A DNA stretch of 64,000 nucleotides from CAWUEZ02 sp963921355 (GTDB taxonomy: Bacteria > Pseudomonadota > Alphaproteobacteria > Thalassobaculales > Thalassobaculaceae), in contig OZ001190.1 of the NCBI GenBank assembly GCA_963921355.3, forward strand, positions 3,348,001 through 3,412,000, in the 5' to 3' direction. Both the position numbers and the translations under genes were made by a program. Positions 9,000 to 17,832 of the stretch are shown piece after piece. The notes under the pieces are model-generated. The model was not told where the DNA came from and searched no databases. It saw nothing but the letters and a program-made list of their open reading frames with translations. The first letter of the stretch is position 1; each line of letters starts with the position of its first letter.

Positions 9000-9791
9000 A
9001 TGACGCAGCGGGTCTCCTTGATCACCGGAGGGGCGAGCGGCATCGGCCGCGCCACCGCCGAGGCCCTGGCCGAACTGGGCGACGTGCTGGTGATCGCCGA
9101 TATCAACGCCGACGGGGCGGAGACCGTCGCCGAAGAACTGCGGCGCGGCGGGGCCGCGGCCCATGCGCGGGCCCTGGACGTCGCCGATGATCGGATGGTC
9201 GAGGACGTGTTCGATGACGTCGAGACCGGGATCGGGCCGGTCGGCGCGGTCGTGCATTCCGCCGGGGTGCTTCAGAACGCGGTTACGTCCGAGCGCATGA
9301 ATCGCGCGGAGGCCGACCGCATTATGGACGTGAACTATCGCGGCACCTGGTCGGTCAACGTCGCCGCCTGCCGGCGCATGAAGGCCAGACAAGGAGGCGC
9401 GGTGGTCAACCTGGCCTCGATCAACAGCTTCGCGCCGTTGCCGATCCCGAGCTATTGCGTCTCCAAGGTCGCCGTCAAGCAGCTGACGGAGATCCTGGCC
9501 GTCGAGTACGGAGTTCACGGCATTCGCCTGAACGCCGTGGCGCCGACCTACACAATCACGCCGGCGATCCAGGCACGGATCGACAGCGGCCATCGCGACC
9601 CCGAAGCGATCAAGGACAGCGGCGCGCTGAAGATGCTGGTGTATCCGCGGCACATCGCCGACGGCATCGTGTTTCTGCTGTCTGACCAAGCCGCCGCCAT
9701 CACCGGCGTGACGCTGCCGATCGACGCCGGGTGGTGTGCCGCAGTGTCCTATCTCAGCTATCCCGCTCCGATCGAAGGGTTCGGGCAATAG
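9000..9791 (+). CDS. SDR family oxidoreductase
   Basis: A classical short-chain dehydrogenase of 263 residues. The nucleotide site is TGGASGIGRATAEAL, NAG is replaced by HSAGVL, the catalytic Ser lies in NLASINSF, and Tyr/Lys are in YCVSKVAVKQ. The start is ATG 9000, after a strong GGGGGGAGG ribosome-binding site; an upstream in-frame ATG at 8964 lacks one. It probably acts on a hydroxyl or keto group of a compound processed by the CoA-transferase genes downstream. Confidence 0.9.
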   Translation: MTQRVSLITGGASGIGRATAEALAELGDVLVIADINADGAETVAEELRRGGAAAHARALDVADDRMVEDVFDDVETGIGPVGAVVHSAGVLQNAVTSERMNRAEADRIMDVNYRGTWSVNVAACRRMKARQGGAVVNLASINSFAPLPIPSYCVSKVAVKQLTEILAVEYGVHGIRLNAVAPTYTITPAIQARIDSGHRDPEAIKDSGALKMLVYPRHIADGIVFLLSDQAAAITGVTLPIDAGWCAAVSYLSYPAPIEGFGQ

Positions 9792-9845
9792 ACCTGTGCG
9801 CGGCACGGCGTTGATCCAGGCCGCTCGCCGGAGGAGACTGTAGGC

Positions 9846-10670
9846 ATGACGGATCTCTTGAGTTCGCTCGACGACCTGGCAGCCCGGATTCCCGACGGCG
9901 CCAAGGTTGCCTTGCCGCCGGATTACTCCGGCTGCGCCAACGCGCTGTGGCGCGCGATCATTCGCCGGGGTGTGAAGAACCTTCATCTGATCGGGGTTCC
10001 GGTCTTCGGGTATCACGGCGACCTGCTGATCGGTGCGGGTTGCGCCGGCACGATCGAGACCTCGGCCGTCACGCTCGGGGAACATGGCCTCGCACCCAGG
10101 TTCACCGCCGCCGTCAAAGCCGGTTCCTTGACGGTGCTCGATGCCACCTGTCCGGCCGTTCACGCGGGCCTCCAGGCGGCAGAGCGTGGCGCCCCGTTCT
10201 CGGTGATGCGGGGCCTGATCGGCTCGGACATTCTGGCGCGGAGGGCCGACTGGGCCGTCATTGACAACCCGTTCGATGCCGGAGACCGGGTCGTGGCGAT
10301 CCCGGCGATCGTGCCGGATTTCGCCGTTTTTCACGCGGCCAAGGCCGACCGGTTGGGGAATGTCTGGATCGGCGTGCGCCGGGAACTGATGGTCATGGCG
10401 CATGCGGCGCGGGAGACCATCGTCACCGTCGAAGAGGTGGTCGACGGCGATCTGACCGCCGACCCGGCGACGGCCGCCGGGACGATCCCCGGCCTCTATG
10501 TCAGCGCGGTGGCCGAGGTTCGCCAAGGTGCCTGGCCCCAGGGCCTGCCGGGGGGTGGCTATGAGACCGACCATGCCCATCTGGCGCGCTATGCCGCCAT
10601 GGCCAAGACCGATGACGGGTTCGATGCCTATCTGCGCGAAACCGTACTGACAGCCGAGGCGGCGGAATGA
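9846..10670 (+). CDS. CoA-transferase (family I) subunit A-like / IpdA-like
   Basis: The protein (274 residues) resembles the alpha subunit of glutaconate-type CoA-transferases: an N-terminal helix with IPDGAKVALPPDYSGCANALWRAI, the GAGCAGTIETSAVTLGEHGLAPRF stretch, and the end SAVAEVRQGAWPQGLPGGGY. It overlaps the beta-subunit gene by 4 nt (ATGA), so the two form a complex. Similar folds also include IpdAB ring-cleaving hydrolases of steroid catabolism, so the reaction (CoA transfer or C-C hydrolysis of a CoA ester) is open. Confidence 0.75.
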   Translation: MTDLLSSLDDLAARIPDGAKVALPPDYSGCANALWRAIIRRGVKNLHLIGVPVFGYHGDLLIGAGCAGTIETSAVTLGEHGLAPRFTAAVKAGSLTVLDATCPAVHAGLQAAERGAPFSVMRGLIGSDILARRADWAVIDNPFDAGDRVVAIPAIVPDFAVFHAAKADRLGNVWIGVRRELMVMAHAARETIVTVEEVVDGDLTADPATAAGTIPGLYVSAVAEVRQGAWPQGLPGGGYETDHAHLARYAAMAKTDDGFDAYLRETVLTAEAAE

Positions 10671-11404
10671 GCGTCAAGCTCGAGGAACTGCTGATCCACA
10701 CGATCGCGGGGATGCTGCAGGGGCTTCGTCATGTGGCGGTCGGTGCATCGTCACCGGTTCCGGGGGCGGCCGCGCTGCTGGCTCGGGCGCGGTCCGGCGG
10801 CCGCATGCGGGTCTCGGTCCTCGGCTCCCAGGAGCACAATTTCTTCACCGACGGCGGCAAGGAACTGTTCGATTGCGCGGGCCAGGGCCGGATCGACGCT
10901 TTCTTCCTGTCCGGCGCCCAGATCGACGGCAGTGCGAACATCAATCTGGTCTCGATCGGCGATCCGGATCGCCCGAAGGCCCGGTTTCCGGGATCTTTCG
11001 GCTCGGGCTACCTCTACTACGTCGTGCCCCGGGTCATCCTGTTCCGCCTGGAGCACACCCGCCGGACCCTCGTTGAGGAGGTGGACTTCATCTCCGCACC
11101 GGGCTTCTCCGATGCCGATGTCTACCGCCCCGGCGGCCCGTATGCCCTGATCACCGACCGATGCCTGTTCGACGTCGATCGTGACCGCCGCCGGTTCGTC
11201 CTGCGCTGCGTGCACCCGGGCGAGACGGCGGAGAGCATTGCCGAGAACACCGCCTTCGAGTACGACGCCCCGGCCGAGGTGCCCGAAACACCCGCACCCG
11301 ATGCCGAGACGCTTGCGCTGATGCGCGGCCGGATCGCCGGCGAAATCGCGGAGATCTATCCGGCATTCGCGGCGCGGGTTTTCGGAACTGAGGAGGCGGC
11401 CTGA
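10667..11404 (+). CDS. CoA-transferase (family I) subunit B-like / IpdB-like
   Basis: The 245-residue partner of the upstream subunit has the fold markers LSGAQIDGSANINLVSIGD, a Gly-rich turn (PGSFGSGY) and TDRCLFDVDRDRRRFVL. The usual active-site segment with a Glu followed by Ser/Asn-Gly is not seen; the equivalent strand reads VLGSQEHNFFTDGG, so Glu is present only in an unusual context. This weakens a plain CoA-transfer assignment and makes an IpdB-like hydrolase possible. It is followed after 61 bp by an unrelated family III CoA-transferase gene. Confidence 0.7.
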   Translation: MSVKLEELLIHTIAGMLQGLRHVAVGASSPVPGAAALLARARSGGRMRVSVLGSQEHNFFTDGGKELFDCAGQGRIDAFFLSGAQIDGSANINLVSIGDPDRPKARFPGSFGSGYLYYVVPRVILFRLEHTRRTLVEEVDFISAPGFSDADVYRPGGPYALITDRCLFDVDRDRRRFVLRCVHPGETAESIAENTAFEYDAPAEVPETPAPDAETLALMRGRIAGEIAEIYPAFAARVFGTEEAA

Positions 11405-11465
11405 CCGGGGCCGGCGGATCCGTTGGCCGCGCCGTCGGCCGGATTTATGAGTGGGGAGGAATTCC

Positions 11466-12848
11466 GTGGCGGAAGCCGAAGAAACCGGCGGCGCACTCGC
11501 CGGCATCAAGGTCGTGGACTGCACCCGGGTGCTTGGGGGGCCGTACTGCACCCAGCTGCTCGGCGACCACGGCGCCGAGATCATCAAGATCGAACCGCCC
11601 CAGGGGGACGAGGTCCGCGACTGGGGACCGCCCTTCGACGACGGCAAGGACGCCAGCTACTTTCTCGGGGTAAACCGCAACAAGCGGTCGATCGGGATCG
11701 ACCTCTCGACCGAGGCGGGCAAGGGCGTGCTGCTCCGGCTGCTTGAGGACGCCGACGTTCTGGTCGAGAACTACAAGCCCGGCTCCATGGAGAAATGGGG
11801 CCTCGGCTACGAGGAGGTGCTGAAGCACCGGTTCCCACGGCTTGTGCATTGCCGGATTTCCGGTTTCGGGGCAACCGGCCCGTATGGCGGTTTCCCGGGC
11901 TATGACGGCATCATCCAGGCCATGGTCGGGCATTTTTCGATCAACGGCCCGGGTGATGGTGACCCGGTGCGCCTCGGGCTGCCGATGGTCGATATCGGTA
12001 CCGGCCTATACGCCAGCAACGCGATCCTGATGGCGCTGCTCGAGCGGGACCGGTCCGACCACGGCCAGTACATCGACATGACGCTGTATGACTGCGGTCT
12101 CGCGCTGATGCATCCGCACGTGGCCAACCACGCGCTGAACGGCAAGATCCTCCGGGCGACCGGCAACCAGCACCCGAACATCAGCCCCTATGACCTGTTC
12201 AAGACCCGCACCGTCGACGTCTTCGTCGCCGGCGGGAACGACCGGGCCTTTCAGCGGCTATGCCGGGAGTTGGGCAAGCCCGAACTCGGCACGGACCCCC
12301 GGTTCGCCACCAACGGCGACCGCCTGGTCAATCAGGACGAGCTGCGCGTCGAGTTGCAGGCGCTGCTCTCGGATGTCGATGGCAACGAGCTCTGCGACCG
12401 GTTGCTGGCCGCCGGCCTGCCGGTCGGCCCGGTCCGAAACACCGAAGAGGTGATGTCCCATCCGCACACGCTGCATCGCGGTATGGCGGCGGAGAAGGAC
12501 GGATGGACCGGTTGGGGTGTGCCGATCAAGTTCTCGCGCACCCCGGGATCAATCAAACGGCGCCCGCCGCGTTTCGGTGAACACGGCAGGGCGATTCTGT
12601 TGGAAACCGGCTACAGCGACACCGAAATCGAAGCCCTCATGACCGACGGCGCGGTGCTGGAGGCCCGGCGTAAGCCCTGCCGTTGCGGCCGCCAGATCCC
12701 ATCTGGGGAGAAGACACTCCGACGAGCGCCCGATGACCGAGAAGATCGTGAAGTCCGACGCCGAGTGGCAGGCCCAGCTGACGCCCGAGCAGTATCGGGT
12801 AACCCGCAAGCACGGGACCGAACGTCCGTTCTCGAACGCCTATCATGA
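11466..12848 (+). CDS. Family III CoA-transferase (CaiB/BaiF), stop codon apparently lost
   Basis: The family III CoA-transferase moves CoA between acyl groups through an aspartyl-CoA intermediate. It shows KVVDCTRVLGGPYCTQLLGD, EPPQGDEVRDWGPP, the RNKRSIGIDLS stretch, the catalytic Asp in PMVDIGTGLYASN, and GNQHPNISPYDLF. The start is GTG 11466 after GGGGAGGAAT. Family sequence ends near residue 400 (GAVLEAR). The frame then runs about 60 residues of arginine-rich shadow sequence through the start of msrB. A TAA at 12671-12673 in the adjacent frame would end the protein at about 402 residues if one G were added to the preceding GG, so a one-base loss is likely. Confidence 0.85.
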   Translation: MAEAEETGGALAGIKVVDCTRVLGGPYCTQLLGDHGAEIIKIEPPQGDEVRDWGPPFDDGKDASYFLGVNRNKRSIGIDLSTEAGKGVLLRLLEDADVLVENYKPGSMEKWGLGYEEVLKHRFPRLVHCRISGFGATGPYGGFPGYDGIIQAMVGHFSINGPGDGDPVRLGLPMVDIGTGLYASNAILMALLERDRSDHGQYIDMTLYDCGLALMHPHVANHALNGKILRATGNQHPNISPYDLFKTRTVDVFVAGGNDRAFQRLCRELGKPELGTDPRFATNGDRLVNQDELRVELQALLSDVDGNELCDRLLAAGLPVGPVRNTEEVMSHPHTLHRGMAAEKDGWTGWGVPIKFSRTPGSIKRRPPRFGEHGRAILLETGYSDTEIEALMTDGAVLEARRKPCRCGRQIPSGEKTLRRAPDDREDREVRRRVAGPADARAVSGNPQARDRTSVLERLS

Positions 12849-13149
12849 CGCCAAGACGCCGGGGACCTACCTGTGCGTCTGTTGCGGCAAGCCGCCGTTC
12901 GACAGCGCCACGAAGTACGACAGCGGCACCGGATGGCCGAGCTTCTGGGCACCGATCGACGACTCTGCGGTCGGGACCCAGACAGACCGGTCGTTCTTCA
13001 TGACCCGGACCGAAGTGCATTGCGCGCGCTGTGACGCCCATCTCGGGCACGTGTTTCCCGATGGGCCCGCACCGACTGGCCAACGCTACTGTATGAACTC
13101 GGCCAGCCTCATCTTGGATGAAAAACAATACGGTAGAGAAGTTTCTTAA
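12733..13149 (+). CDS. msrB: Peptide-methionine (R)-S-oxide reductase MsrB
   Basis: MsrB repairs the R-epimer of methionine sulfoxide in proteins. The 138-residue protein has both zinc CxxC pairs (C48/C51 in YLCVCCGKPPF and the pair in VHCARCDAHLGHVF), the substrate pocket SGTGWPSFW, and the catalytic Cys in QRYCMNSASL. The start region overlaps the read-through tail of the CoA-transferase frame, but codon use and family match favour msrB here. Its stress-repair role does not fit the surrounding catabolic genes and may reflect a passenger position. Confidence 0.96.
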   Translation: MTEKIVKSDAEWQAQLTPEQYRVTRKHGTERPFSNAYHDAKTPGTYLCVCCGKPPFDSATKYDSGTGWPSFWAPIDDSAVGTQTDRSFFMTRTEVHCARCDAHLGHVFPDGPAPTGQRYCMNSASLILDEKQYGREVS

Positions 13150-13171
13150 CCCACTCTGGATCGCCCGACCG

Positions 13172-14119
13172 ATGCCCAAGATCGCCATTCTCGACGACTA
13201 CGCCAACGCCGCCCTCGCCAGTGCCGACTGGTCCAGCCTGCCTGCGGGCTTCGAGCCGGTGGTCTTCACGGACAATCTGGTCGATCCGGCCGGCCTGATC
13301 GCCCGGCTCAGGGGATTCGAGATCGTGTGCGCCATGCGCGAGCGCACCCCGTTCCCGGCCGAGATCTTCGCCGGGCTGCCCGATCTCAAGCTCTTCCTCA
13401 CCTCGGGCATGCGGAACAAGGCGGTGGACTTCGCCGCGGCACAGGCCGGCGGGGTGGTGACCTGCGGCACCGACAGCCCGGGGTCGAACACCGTAGAGCT
13501 AACGTGGGCCCTGATCCTCGCCACCATGCGCAACGTGGCGTTCGATCACATGACCATGAAGCAGGGTGGGTGGCAGGAGCGCACCGGCATCGGAGTCTCC
13601 GGCAGGACTTTCGGGCTGATCGGCCTGGGTCGCCTCGGCGGCATGATGGCCGAGATCGCGCCGCATTTCGGGCTCGACGTGGTTGCCTGGTCCGAGAACC
13701 TGACCCAGGAGCGTTGCGACGCGCTCGGTGTCGAGAAGGTCTCGAAAGAGGAGCTGTTTCGCCGCGCCGACATCGTTTCGATCCACACGCTTCTGTCGGA
13801 GCGGGCACGTGGCCTTGTGACGGCGGCGGAACTCGGCCTGATGAAACCGTCAGCGATCCTGGTCAACACATCGCGTGGGCCGATCGTTGACCAGGCTGCC
13901 CTGATTGACGCGCTCACCAGTCACAAGATCCGGGCGGCCGCCGTCGACGACCAGGAACCTCTGCCCGCTGACCACCCGTTCCGGGAGATCGACAACCTGG
14001 TGATGACGCCGCACAGCGGCTACGTCACCGAGGAGTCCTATCGGCTGTTCTACGGCCAGATGGTCGAGAACATTCAAGCCTGGTCGGATGGTCAGCCCAT
14101 CCGCGTGATCGGAGGCTGA
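13172..14119 (+). CDS. D-2-hydroxyacid dehydrogenase family protein
   Basis: The 315-residue NAD-dependent dehydrogenase has the Rossmann motif GLIGLGRLGGMMAE, the Arg in NTSRGPIVDQAAL, the Glu in DDQEPLPADH, and the catalytic His in MTPHSGYVT. I start at ATG 13172 (MPKIAILDDY), the usual N-terminus, rather than an upstream ATG inside msrB. It likely interconverts a 2-hydroxy acid and 2-oxo acid in the catabolic run. The next gene begins 4 bp later. Confidence 0.9.
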   Translation: MPKIAILDDYANAALASADWSSLPAGFEPVVFTDNLVDPAGLIARLRGFEIVCAMRERTPFPAEIFAGLPDLKLFLTSGMRNKAVDFAAAQAGGVVTCGTDSPGSNTVELTWALILATMRNVAFDHMTMKQGGWQERTGIGVSGRTFGLIGLGRLGGMMAEIAPHFGLDVVAWSENLTQERCDALGVEKVSKEELFRRADIVSIHTLLSERARGLVTAAELGLMKPSAILVNTSRGPIVDQAALIDALTSHKIRAAAVDDQEPLPADHPFREIDNLVMTPHSGYVTEESYRLFYGQMVENIQAWSDGQPIRVIGG

Positions 14120-14123
14120 TCCC

Positions 14124-15644
14124 GTGGCCTGGCTTGTTCGCGGCGGCTGGGTCGTGGTCGATGACGGCGAGGGCCACCGGGTCCTGGACGACGGAGCGGT
14201 TCTGGTGGAAGGCGACACGATCGCCGCCGTCGGGACCTGGGACACGCTCCGGGCGGAGCATCGGGAAGCGGATGTCCTCGGCGGTCCGGACTGTGCGGTT
14301 CTGTCGGGCCTGATCAATGCCCACCACCACGCCAACGCGATCACCCATATCCAGCATGGCGTCATGGACGATGTGCTGGAGCCCTGGCTGCTGGGCAACA
14401 CCACCTTGCGGCCGACCGACGGTCATGACCGGACCCTTTTTGCTGCCGCCCGGCTGCTGAAAACCGGGGTGACCGCGGTTGTCGACATGGCGTCGGTGCC
14501 GGCGGTCGACGCCGCAGCCCGGGACGGCTTTTCCAGTCGGCTGCGGGCCTACGAGAGTGCGGGTGTCCGCGGTGTTCTTTGTCCCGGCGTCAGTTTTCTG
14601 AGCCGGCTGGTGCACAACGAGGATGCGGCCTTCCTGGCATCGCTGCCGGCAGAACTCGCCGCGCGCGCCAAGCGCGAGATCGTCGATCGGCCGACCGGGA
14701 CTCCCGATGACTACCTGGCCATGATGACCGATCTGATCGGTGAGGCCGCGGATCTGCGGTTCGCTCGCATAGGGTACGGGCCTCCGGGACCGCAATGGGT
14801 CGGCGACGACCTCATGGTGCGGATCGCCGAGGCCGCCGAGACGCATGACACGGTGATCCAGACCCATGTCCAGGAATCCCTCTACGAGAAACAGGAGGGA
14901 CCCCGGCGGCACGGCCGATCAACGATTGCCCATCTCGATCATCTCGGGGTCATGAGCGACCGGTTGTCGCTCGCCCACGCGGTCTGGGCCAGCGAAGCCG
15001 ATATCGAGCTGCTGGCGCGCTCGGGGACGGCGGTCAGCCACAATCCAAGTTCCAATCTGCGGCTGCGGTCGGGGATTGCGCCGATGGCCGCCATGCGCGA
15101 GGCCGGGGTGACCGTCGGCCTCGGCATGGATGGGACAACCCTGAACGACGACGAGGACTACTTCGGCGAGATGCGCCTGGCGCTTCGGTTGCAACGAACC
15201 CCGGAGATCGCGCGCTCGGTTCCCACCCCGCGAGACGTTCTGGGCCTGGCGACGACCGGTGGGGCCCGCTTGATGCGGCGCGCCGATATCGGCCGGATTG
15301 CCACCGGTCTCAAGGCCGATCTCGCCGTTGTCGACATGGCCCGGGCATCCTGGCCATGGCGGGCGCCGGAAGCCGACGGAATCGACTTCGTTGTCCAGCG
15401 GGCGCAGGCGGGAGACGTCGCCCATGTGCTGGTCGACGGCGAGGTCATGCTGCGGGACGGCCAGCCGACCCGAGTGGACATGGCGGCCGTTGGTGACCGG
15501 TTGGCAGCCCAATTGGCCGAAGAGCCTTTTGCCAAAAACCGGGCGGCTCTGGCGTCGGCCCTGAAGCCTCATCTGGAGGCCTGGTACGCCGATTGGGATA
15601 TCGGGTCACTGTCGCCCTACGCGGCAATGAACTCGAAGAGCTGA
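14124..15644 (+). CDS. Amidohydrolase family protein (ATZ/TRZ-like deaminase/hydrolase)
   Basis: A 506-residue metal-dependent hydrolase. The N-terminal beta-sandwich is followed by the barrel with the metal motif NAHHHAN (HxH-type), IQTHVQES, the LSLAHAVW His, SHNPSSNLRL, and the GLGMDGTTLNDDEDYFGEM Asp loop. These match the subtype III amidohydrolases that deaminate or dechlorinate nucleobase-like or triazine rings; the exact substrate is unknown. The start is GTG 14124. It sits between the hydroxyacid dehydrogenase and an SDR gene with 4- and 13-bp gaps, so it belongs to the same operon. Confidence 0.88.
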   Translation: MAWLVRGGWVVVDDGEGHRVLDDGAVLVEGDTIAAVGTWDTLRAEHREADVLGGPDCAVLSGLINAHHHANAITHIQHGVMDDVLEPWLLGNTTLRPTDGHDRTLFAAARLLKTGVTAVVDMASVPAVDAAARDGFSSRLRAYESAGVRGVLCPGVSFLSRLVHNEDAAFLASLPAELAARAKREIVDRPTGTPDDYLAMMTDLIGEAADLRFARIGYGPPGPQWVGDDLMVRIAEAAETHDTVIQTHVQESLYEKQEGPRRHGRSTIAHLDHLGVMSDRLSLAHAVWASEADIELLARSGTAVSHNPSSNLRLRSGIAPMAAMREAGVTVGLGMDGTTLNDDEDYFGEMRLALRLQRTPEIARSVPTPRDVLGLATTGGARLMRRADIGRIATGLKADLAVVDMARASWPWRAPEADGIDFVVQRAQAGDVAHVLVDGEVMLRDGQPTRVDMAAVGDRLAAQLAEEPFAKNRAALASALKPHLEAWYADWDIGSLSPYAAMNSKS

Positions 15645-15657
15645 CGGGGAGGGCGAT

Positions 15658-16377
15658 ATGGAGAACCGGGCGCTGGTGACCGGAGGCTCCCGGTCGATCG
15701 GCCGCGGGATCGTTGAACGGCTGATCGCCGACGGCTATGAGGTCGTCGTGCTCGACCGGGTGGAGCCCGATCCGCCGATCCAGACCCGCTGGATCGAGGT
15801 GGATCTGATGGATGAGCAGGCGATCCAGGTGGCTCTCGACGATGTCCTGAAGGACGGGCCGATCACCCGGGTCTGCCACAATGTCGGACATGTCCGGCCG
15901 GCCGCCATAGACGCCACGACGTTGGAAGACTTCGACGCGGTTATGGCCCTGAACGTCAAGCCGATCATCCAGATCACGCGACGGCTGCTGGACGGCATGC
16001 GCGGGCAGGGGTTCGGACGGATCGTGTCGATCTCGTCGCGGGCGGCGCTCGGCAAGGAGCTGCGATCCAGCTACGCCGCGTCCAAAGCGGCGATCCATGG
16101 TCTGACCAAGACCTTGGCGCTGGAGCTCGCCGGCGACGGGATCACGGTCAATGCGGTCGGCCCCGGCAGCATTGAGACGCCGCTCTGGCACACTGCCAAC
16201 CCGCCGGACGATCCGCGTACCCAGAAGATCCTCGACAGCATTCCGGTCCGGCGCCTCGGAACGCCGGACGATATCGCCCAGGCGGTGAGTTTCTTCATGG
16301 ATGACCGGTCGGGCTTCGTGACGGGCCAGGTCCTCTACGTCTGCGGCGGCCTGACGGTGGGATCGGCGCGCGCCTGA
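15658..16377 (+). CDS. SDR family oxidoreductase
   Basis: A 239-residue classical SDR: nucleotide motif TGGSRSIGRGIVERL, HNVGHVRPA in place of NAG, catalytic SISSRAAL and YAASKAAIHG, and the C-terminal FVTGQVLYVCGGL common to FabG-like enzymes. It follows a GGGGAGGG ribosome-binding site. Substrate is unknown; location suggests oxidation or reduction of an intermediate from the amidohydrolase or the SAF-domain enzyme. Confidence 0.9.
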   Translation: MENRALVTGGSRSIGRGIVERLIADGYEVVVLDRVEPDPPIQTRWIEVDLMDEQAIQVALDDVLKDGPITRVCHNVGHVRPAAIDATTLEDFDAVMALNVKPIIQITRRLLDGMRGQGFGRIVSISSRAALGKELRSSYAASKAAIHGLTKTLALELAGDGITVNAVGPGSIETPLWHTANPPDDPRTQKILDSIPVRRLGTPDDIAQAVSFFMDDRSGFVTGQVLYVCGGLTVGSARA

Positions 16378-16429
16378 CGCCGGGGCTTGCGACCGGTGTC
16401 CAGCCCTGATGTAGGCTGCGCACCAACGG

Positions 16430-16445
16430 CCCAAAGGCCTTTGGG
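16430..16445 (+). promoter_or_regulatory. palindrome overlapping the ribosome-binding site of the next gene
   Basis: The 16-bp perfect palindrome CCCAAAGGCCTTTGGG ends inside the Shine-Dalgarno GGGAGGA of the gene starting at 16454. It could bind a protein or fold so as to mask the ribosome-binding site. The sequence is seen directly; function is inference. Confidence 0.35.
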
Positions 16446-16453
16446 AGGAAAAG

Positions 16454-17815
16454 ATGAATCTGTCACGCATGTTGGCGGCCCGGCACGCGGCCGGAAACCC
16501 GGTCCGTGTGGGCATCATCGGGGCCGGCAAGTTCGGGGCCATGTATCTGAGCCAGGCCCGGCTCACCAAGGGGATCCATGTCCTCGGGATCGCCGACCTG
16601 CACCCGGAGCGCGCCCGCGCGACGCTGACGCATATCGGCTGGGAAGCGGAACGCTACGCCGCCCGGAACTTCGACGACGCCCGGGCGTCAACGTCGACCT
16701 TCGTCACCGACAATGCCGATGCGCTGATCGAGGCCGATGGGCTCGACGTGCTGATCGAGGCCACGGGTGATCCCGTCGCCGGAATCCGGCATTGTCTGAG
16801 GGCCATCGAGAACGGCCGGCACGTCGTCATGGTCAACGTGGAAGCCGATGTCGTAGCGGGACCGCTGCTGGCCGCCAAGGCGGAGGCGGCAGGACTGGTC
16901 TACAGCATGGCCTGGGGCGACCAGCCAGCCCTGATCGCCGAGCATGTCGACTGGGCACGGACCTGCGGATTCAAAGTGGTCTGCGCCGGCAAGGGGACAC
17001 GTTACCTGCCGAGGTATCACGGCTCGACGCCGGAAACCGTCTGGGACAATTTCGGCTGGGATCGCGAGGTCGTCGAGCGCGGCCGGCTGAACCCGAAGAT
17101 GTTCAACAGCTTCATCGACGGTACGAAATCCGGGATCGAGATGACCGCCGTGTGCAATGCGACCGGACTGCGGCCGCAACCGGAGGGGCTTGGCTTCCCG
17201 CCGGCCTCGCGCCTCGAGCTGGCCGAGATCTGCAAGCCGGCCGAGGCGGGCGGAAAGCTCTCAATAGATGGGACAACCGAAGTCGTTTCCTCACTGAACC
17301 GCGACGGGTCGAGCGTGCCGGTTCATCTGCAGTACGGCACCTATGTGGTCATTGAGGCCGAGACCGACTACGCGACCTATTGCTTCGGGGAATACGACAT
17401 GCTGCCCGACAGCACGTTCCGCTACGCGTCGCTGTATCGGCCGACCCATATGATCGGCCTTGAGCTCGGCGTGTCGGTCGCCTCCGCAGCCCTGCGCGGC
17501 GAGCCGACCGGATCGCCGGTCGCCTTCAACTCGGACGTCGCGGCCGCCGCCAAAAGGGATCTGAAGGCCGGTGAGATCCTGGACGGCGAGGGGGGCTACT
17601 GCGTCTGGGGCAAGCAGACGCCGGCCGACGTCTCGCTCGAGCAGGGCTATCTGCCGCTCGGGCTGGCCAGCGATGTCCGTTTGACCCGGGACGTCGAGGC
17701 CGGCGAACGGCTGTGCTGGAGCGACGTCGAGATCGACGAGACCAGCCAGGCCGTCCGGATCCGCCGGGAGATGGAAGCCCGCTTCGCCAAGCCGAACACC
17801 CGCGCCGCCGAATAG
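16454..17815 (+). CDS. NAD(P)-dependent oxidoreductase with C-terminal SAF domain
   Basis: A 453-residue two-domain protein. Residues 15-150 form a Rossmann domain (VRVGIIGAGKFGAMYL, then LDVLIEATGDPVAGI) of the homoserine dehydrogenase/Gfo-Idh kind. A middle catalytic-like domain follows, and from about 350 the SAF-like domain runs (AAAKRDLKAGEILDGEGGY, then SDVRLTRDVEAGERLCWSDVEID). Proteins of this layout are often labelled FlgA-like because of the SAF fold, but they are metabolic enzymes of carbohydrate-acid pathways. Nothing flagellar is nearby. The ribosome-binding site lies in a palindrome. Confidence 0.85.
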   Translation: MNLSRMLAARHAAGNPVRVGIIGAGKFGAMYLSQARLTKGIHVLGIADLHPERARATLTHIGWEAERYAARNFDDARASTSTFVTDNADALIEADGLDVLIEATGDPVAGIRHCLRAIENGRHVVMVNVEADVVAGPLLAAKAEAAGLVYSMAWGDQPALIAEHVDWARTCGFKVVCAGKGTRYLPRYHGSTPETVWDNFGWDREVVERGRLNPKMFNSFIDGTKSGIEMTAVCNATGLRPQPEGLGFPPASRLELAEICKPAEAGGKLSIDGTTEVVSSLNRDGSSVPVHLQYGTYVVIEAETDYATYCFGEYDMLPDSTFRYASLYRPTHMIGLELGVSVASAALRGEPTGSPVAFNSDVAAAAKRDLKAGEILDGEGGYCVWGKQTPADVSLEQGYLPLGLASDVRLTRDVEAGERLCWSDVEIDETSQAVRIRREMEARFAKPNTRAAE

Positions 17816-17832
17816 ACCTGTTGGAGACGTTC

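Noticed and set aside
8205..10580. Very long minus-strand frame (791 residues) antisense to the nitroreductase, SDR and CoA-transferase-like genes
   Set aside because: High-GC shadow frame; composition rich in Arg, Gly, Asp and His without motifs, while the plus-strand genes have clear families.
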